Shown here in pieces: positions 61,568 through 64,000 of a stretch of DNA of 64,000 bases (position 1 is the first letter of the stretch; every line of letters begins with the position of its first letter). The notes below the pieces were generated by a model that searched no databases, had not been told where the DNA came from, and saw only the letters and a program-made list of their open reading frames with translations. A program made the position numbers and the translations under genes. This DNA comes from Chamaelirium japonicum. Lineage: Eukaryota > Streptophyta > Magnoliopsida > Liliales > Melanthiaceae. Location: assembly GCA_947650365.1 (NCBI GenBank), contig OX393551.1, positions 1,198,001-1,262,000 of the forward strand, given 5' to 3'.

Positions 61568-62016
61568 AAGTTCGAACCTGCCCTTCAGAGAAAGTTTGCT
61601 GCTTTGTTCTTCGATATTTTGGCAGAGTTTTGAACATTGATGGAGCTTGATTCTTCTTTGTTTTGAATCCTTAATTGGCTTGATGGTTGCTTTGAACCGG
61701 CGGTCCGGTTGACCTAGACCGGTGGCTTGATTAGACCGTTGGTTCATGCGGACCGGTAGGTCCGACGTTTCGCCTGGTCGCGACTGTTCGCCTGGTTTTG
61801 CGCTTGCTACGGATGGATGCCACGTGTACCTACAAAAACACGCGATTTGATATGGTGAAGACACGTGTCTTCTCGATTTGCGCACCTGTTTTACCCTGGG
61901 TACAAAAAGCTTTCACCGGCTGTCATTTTGCCTCACGCTTCCAAAATTTTTCGAAGTCCAGACTCTTGCTCTCTTGATTTCTGCTCTCTGCTCCCTGCGC
62001 TTGTCTGATCGGTGAA
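61568..62016 (+). promoter_or_regulatory. Putative promoter and 5' leader of the antisense ORF
   Basis: Non-repetitive 450 bp between the repeats and the ORF. It holds two G-box cores CACGTG, at 61,821-61,826 (GCCACGTGTAC) and 61,862-61,867 (in the palindrome GACACGTGTC). A weak TATA-like TACAAAAAGC lies at 61,901-61,910, and a pyrimidine-rich leader (CTCTTGCTCTCTTG) ends at GGTGAAATGGC, a good plant start context. Upstream CCGGT-rich motifs (GACCGGTGG, GGACCGGTAGGTCC) recall the repeats. The promoter role is inference. Confidence 0.5.
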
Positions 62017-64000
62017 ATGGCTTCCTCGGGCAGTTCGAAGAAGTCCGGTGCAACTCCCTCGAAGAGAAAGGGGAAGGAGATTGTGGAGGTTCAATCTCCT
62101 CCGAGGGGCCGTGGCAAGGGAAAGGCGGCTCTCGTTGAACTCGGCCAGCTGGGTAAAAGGCACCAAGGTGTTGGGTTTGCCTCAGCGCCATCAAGGCCAG
62201 AGTTCATCCCGAAGGTGAAGTTTGTTCTGGGCCCTCTCATGCCCCTGACGGATGAGACGGAGTATATGTATAATGTAGGCGGTGAGTTCACAGACACGAA
62301 GAGGAAGAAGTGGCAAGCACTTCTCTCTTACTTTACTGAAGGGAAAGGAGCGCAGCCCTCGCTCCCCAGCATCCAGACGGCTTTCGGCATTGACAAGAAG
62401 ACCGTCTTCACCAACTATGCCAGCAACGAGAAGGTCATGGGAACCATCGTGACCATCGGCCAGATGAACTGCGGTCTGCGTCTGCCGTTGCCCCCCTTTG
62501 CTGCAAGACTTTTGAATACATCTGGCCTCTGCCCGGGACAAGTGACAGGGAATGCATGGCGAATCATTTACGCCTTCTGCAGAGTGGAGTCAGATTTTCA
62601 AGAGGACTTGAGGGCCTGCTACTCCAGTATCCCGGATGGGGAACCTGCCAGGATCGAACTTGGGTATTTCTTCTTCCATTATCGATGGAGTTACAGGAAG
62701 GACAGCCCGTTCTACAATCTGACCGGCGTGTCTCCGCTGCGACCGCTAACTGATACAGTTCCTTCGGACAAACTGTATACAGATTGGCCTATCTCCGTCT
62801 CCGGAGCGTGGACATCCATGTCTGTACCCGACACCCCTCGAGACAGCGTGCATGAGGCGGTCAAGATGTACAGTGCTGGAGGCATTTATGCTTGGACCTC
62901 CGAGAGGGCAGGAGCAATCGACAATTTGTTCCTCGAGTTGACCTGTGGAACCAGGTCGTGGAAGCAGTTTTCCAACTGCCCAGTGAGATATGGCAAGGCC
63001 AATCTCCTCCATAGATCGAAGGACAGGTATGAGGACAACGAAGTCCTATACTCTGATTATGAAGAGGATCCCAGCTCGGGCAAGATCATCCGGAAGATTA
63101 GGGCCGAGAAGAAGATCTACACCGCGAGGCGCCGATTGCCCACTATGGATGAGAAGTTGGTTATCCAAAGAGGCCCCGCGAAGAAGAAGCGAAAAACGCT
63201 CATCAAGCCTAAGGAAGTCGAAGAAGAAGAAAAGAAGAAGAGCGAAGAGGAAGAAGAGAGGAAGAAAAAGGAAGGAGAAGAGGAGACAGAGAATATCAGC
63301 CACGACGATAGTGGTAGTAATGAAGACGAGGAAGGAGACGATGAGGATGATCCGTCTTCCACTCCCTCTGATGGGGATGGTGAGAATGGGGGTGGTGAGG
63401 AAGAAATTCCTCCCACCCCCACTGTTGGTGCAATGGGGGAGGACTCGATCCCCATTCCCATTGACGAGGTAAAAGCCCGTCAGATGGAGGAAATTCTCGA
63501 CACTGAAGGCGATGGAAAAAAGGTGATTCCCGCCTACAAATTCGAAGAGTTGAAGAAGCCATTGCGCTTTAAAATAAAGGTGTCGAAGAGTGGTGGGGTT
63601 GGAAGCAACCCCACCCCCATCTATCAAATTGCACCAGAAGTACTTCGCCTCGAAGAAGCAACAACAAGCGGGGGTGTGGAGGTTGAGCAACCCCCACCCC
63701 CATCTCGCTCTCTGCTGAACGAGGTGGAGGCCATGGTGGCGGGACTGATCGAACCCGGAGGGCATCATGAGGAAGAAAGAGTTTCACCTCCCCGCGATGT
63801 TCCCTCTCCTATCCATTTGGAGAGGGGAAGTCGCGTTGGTGATGGGGCTCCTCAACCTCAACCGGCCCCGGCTCCTACTCAGAAGAAAACCCCTAAGGAT
63901 GGCTCTGAGCGCCGGAAGGGCAAGGAACCGAAGGTTGAAACCTCAGGTAATCGAACAACTTACTTTGAATACTTGTATCTGGAGCTCGAAAATATTCTAA
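62017..64000 (+). CDS. Long antisense ORF of the Tat-like element (partial, open at window end)
   Basis: ATG at 62,017 opens 661 codons without a stop to the window edge. Order of parts: basic Ser/Lys-rich N-terminus with KRKGK (16-20); a globular region of about 30-340 with LRLPLPPF (154-161), NAWRIIYAF (179-187), YFFFHYRW (217-224) and SWKQF (314-318); a KKKRK nuclear-localisation-like cluster (389-393); a Lys/Glu-rich, probably coiled or disordered stretch (398-425); an acidic stretch (429-445); then Pro-rich low complexity. The LPLPPF...NAWR pattern is what I recall from the 'putative gypsy type transposon' family (Transposase_28, PF04195), found in antisense ORFs of Tat elements. It lies antisense to the flanking LTR, as expected for that class. 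Function is unknown; nuclear location is inferred. Confidence 0.75.
   Translation, partial: MASSGSSKKSGATPSKRKGKEIVEVQSPPRGRGKGKAALVELGQLGKRHQGVGFASAPSRPEFIPKVKFVLGPLMPLTDETEYMYNVGGEFTDTKRKKWQALLSYFTEGKGAQPSLPSIQTAFGIDKKTVFTNYASNEKVMGTIVTIGQMNCGLRLPLPPFAARLLNTSGLCPGQVTGNAWRIIYAFCRVESDFQEDLRACYSSIPDGEPARIELGYFFFHYRWSYRKDSPFYNLTGVSPLRPLTDTVPSDKLYTDWPISVSGAWTSMSVPDTPRDSVHEAVKMYSAGGIYAWTSERAGAIDNLFLELTCGTRSWKQFSNCPVRYGKANLLHRSKDRYEDNEVLYSDYEEDPSSGKIIRKIRAEKKIYTARRRLPTMDEKLVIQRGPAKKKRKTLIKPKEVEEEEKKKSEEEEERKKKEGEEETENISHDDSGSNEDEEGDDEDDPSSTPSDGDGENGGGEEEIPPTPTVGAMGEDSIPIPIDEVKARQMEEILDTEGDGKKVIPAYKFEELKKPLRFKIKVSKSGGVGSNPTPIYQIAPEVLRLEEATTSGGVEVEQPPPPSRSLLNEVEAMVAGLIEPGGHHEEERVSPPRDVPSPIHLERGSRVGDGAPQPQPAPAPTQKKTPKDGSERRKGKEPKVETSGNRTTYFEYLYLELENIL
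63947..63948 (+). other. Possible 5' splice site in the antisense ORF
   Basis: ACCTCAG/GTAATC gives an AG/GT exon-intron boundary at 63,946/63,947. After it the sequence turns AT-richer (TACTTTGAATACTTG, AATATTCTAA) and loses the Lys/Pro/Glu codon bias. The acceptor would be outside the window. The frame also stays open without splicing, so this is only a candidate. Confidence 0.3.

Larger units (their letters stand above)
58555..64000 (-). mobile_element. 3' end of a Tat-like Ty3/gypsy element on the - strand
   Basis: Reading the - strand from the window edge: antisense ORF region (64,000-62,017), promoter/leader of that ORF, tandem-repeat-rich 3' untranslated region (61,567-59,572), PPT-like tract and 3' LTR (59,448-58,555). 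Plant Tat-group elements such as Retand and Grande are known for this layout: an antisense ORF between pol and the 3' LTR and tandem repeats in the 3' untranslated region. Pol, gag and the 5' LTR would lie beyond 64,000. The LTR terminus abuts satellite directly, consistent with insertion into the array. Confidence 0.7.

Noticed and set aside
60056..61885. Minus-strand ORFs of 64-169 codons through the 119-bp repeats
   Set aside because: Peptides such as PITRTLTGYF repeat with the DNA monomer and shift frame with it. The longest extends into unrelated sequence without any domain. Better explained as untranslated repeat RNA.
63046..63768. 240-codon minus-strand ORF, hydrophobic, Leu/Phe-rich
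   Set aside because: It is the complement of the Lys/Glu-rich part of the 62,017 ORF (GAA/AAG read as TTC/CTT). A membrane protein reading is an artefact of that composition, and the + frame is far longer.

Overview
This window looks like gene-poor plant nuclear DNA, probably pericentromeric or otherwise heterochromatic. It has no rRNA, tRNA or ordinary cellular gene that I can support. A flowering-plant origin is inferred from three things: Ty3/gypsy elements of Tat-lineage character, TATAAATA-type plant promoters in their LTRs, and an antisense accessory ORF resembling those of the Tat group. The species cannot be named from the sequence.

Layout. (1) Positions 1-44,683 are a mosaic of one short, non-coding repeat family in both orientations. 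Its best copies have a 168-bp LTR-like segment (TG...CA ends, 12-bp inverted termini, TATA box), then a conserved primer-binding-like motif (CGTTATCAGCACGA), then a purine-rich tract of about 150-200 bp. Very AT-rich blocks separate some units. I read this as a TRIM-like, non-autonomous LTR element amplified and scrambled. Larger duplications lie on top of it: about 4.9 kb repeated at 30.5 and 35.9 kb, about 1.47 kb repeated at 20.7 and 22.2 kb, and about 1.3 kb repeated at 40.8 and 42.3 kb. (2) Positions 44,684-45,790 are the 5' end of a + strand Tat-like element: LTR with an internal 43-bp minisatellite, PBS, leader hairpins and the first 59 codons of a gag-like frame. (3) Positions 45,787-58,554 are a satellite of about 23-bp monomers whose orientation switches about 18 times, with longer internal direct and inverted duplications. 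(4) From 58,555 to the window edge is the 3' end of a related element on the - strand: LTR, PPT-like tract, palindrome-rich tandem repeats (59,572-61,567), and a long antisense reading frame on the + strand (62,017 to beyond 64,000).

How the parts fit: the two Tat-like LTRs face each other across the satellite. The right one directly abuts satellite sequence at its terminus, as expected if that element inserted into the array. The left one is truncated by the array inside gag. The + strand ORF at the right edge is open for 661 codons and is the only credible protein gene here. Its position (between pol and the 3' LTR, antisense) and its conserved LPLPPF / NAWR motifs match the accessory antisense ORFs known from Retand/Grande-type Tat elements. 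Numerous short frames in regions 1 and 3 are translations of repeats and are not genes.
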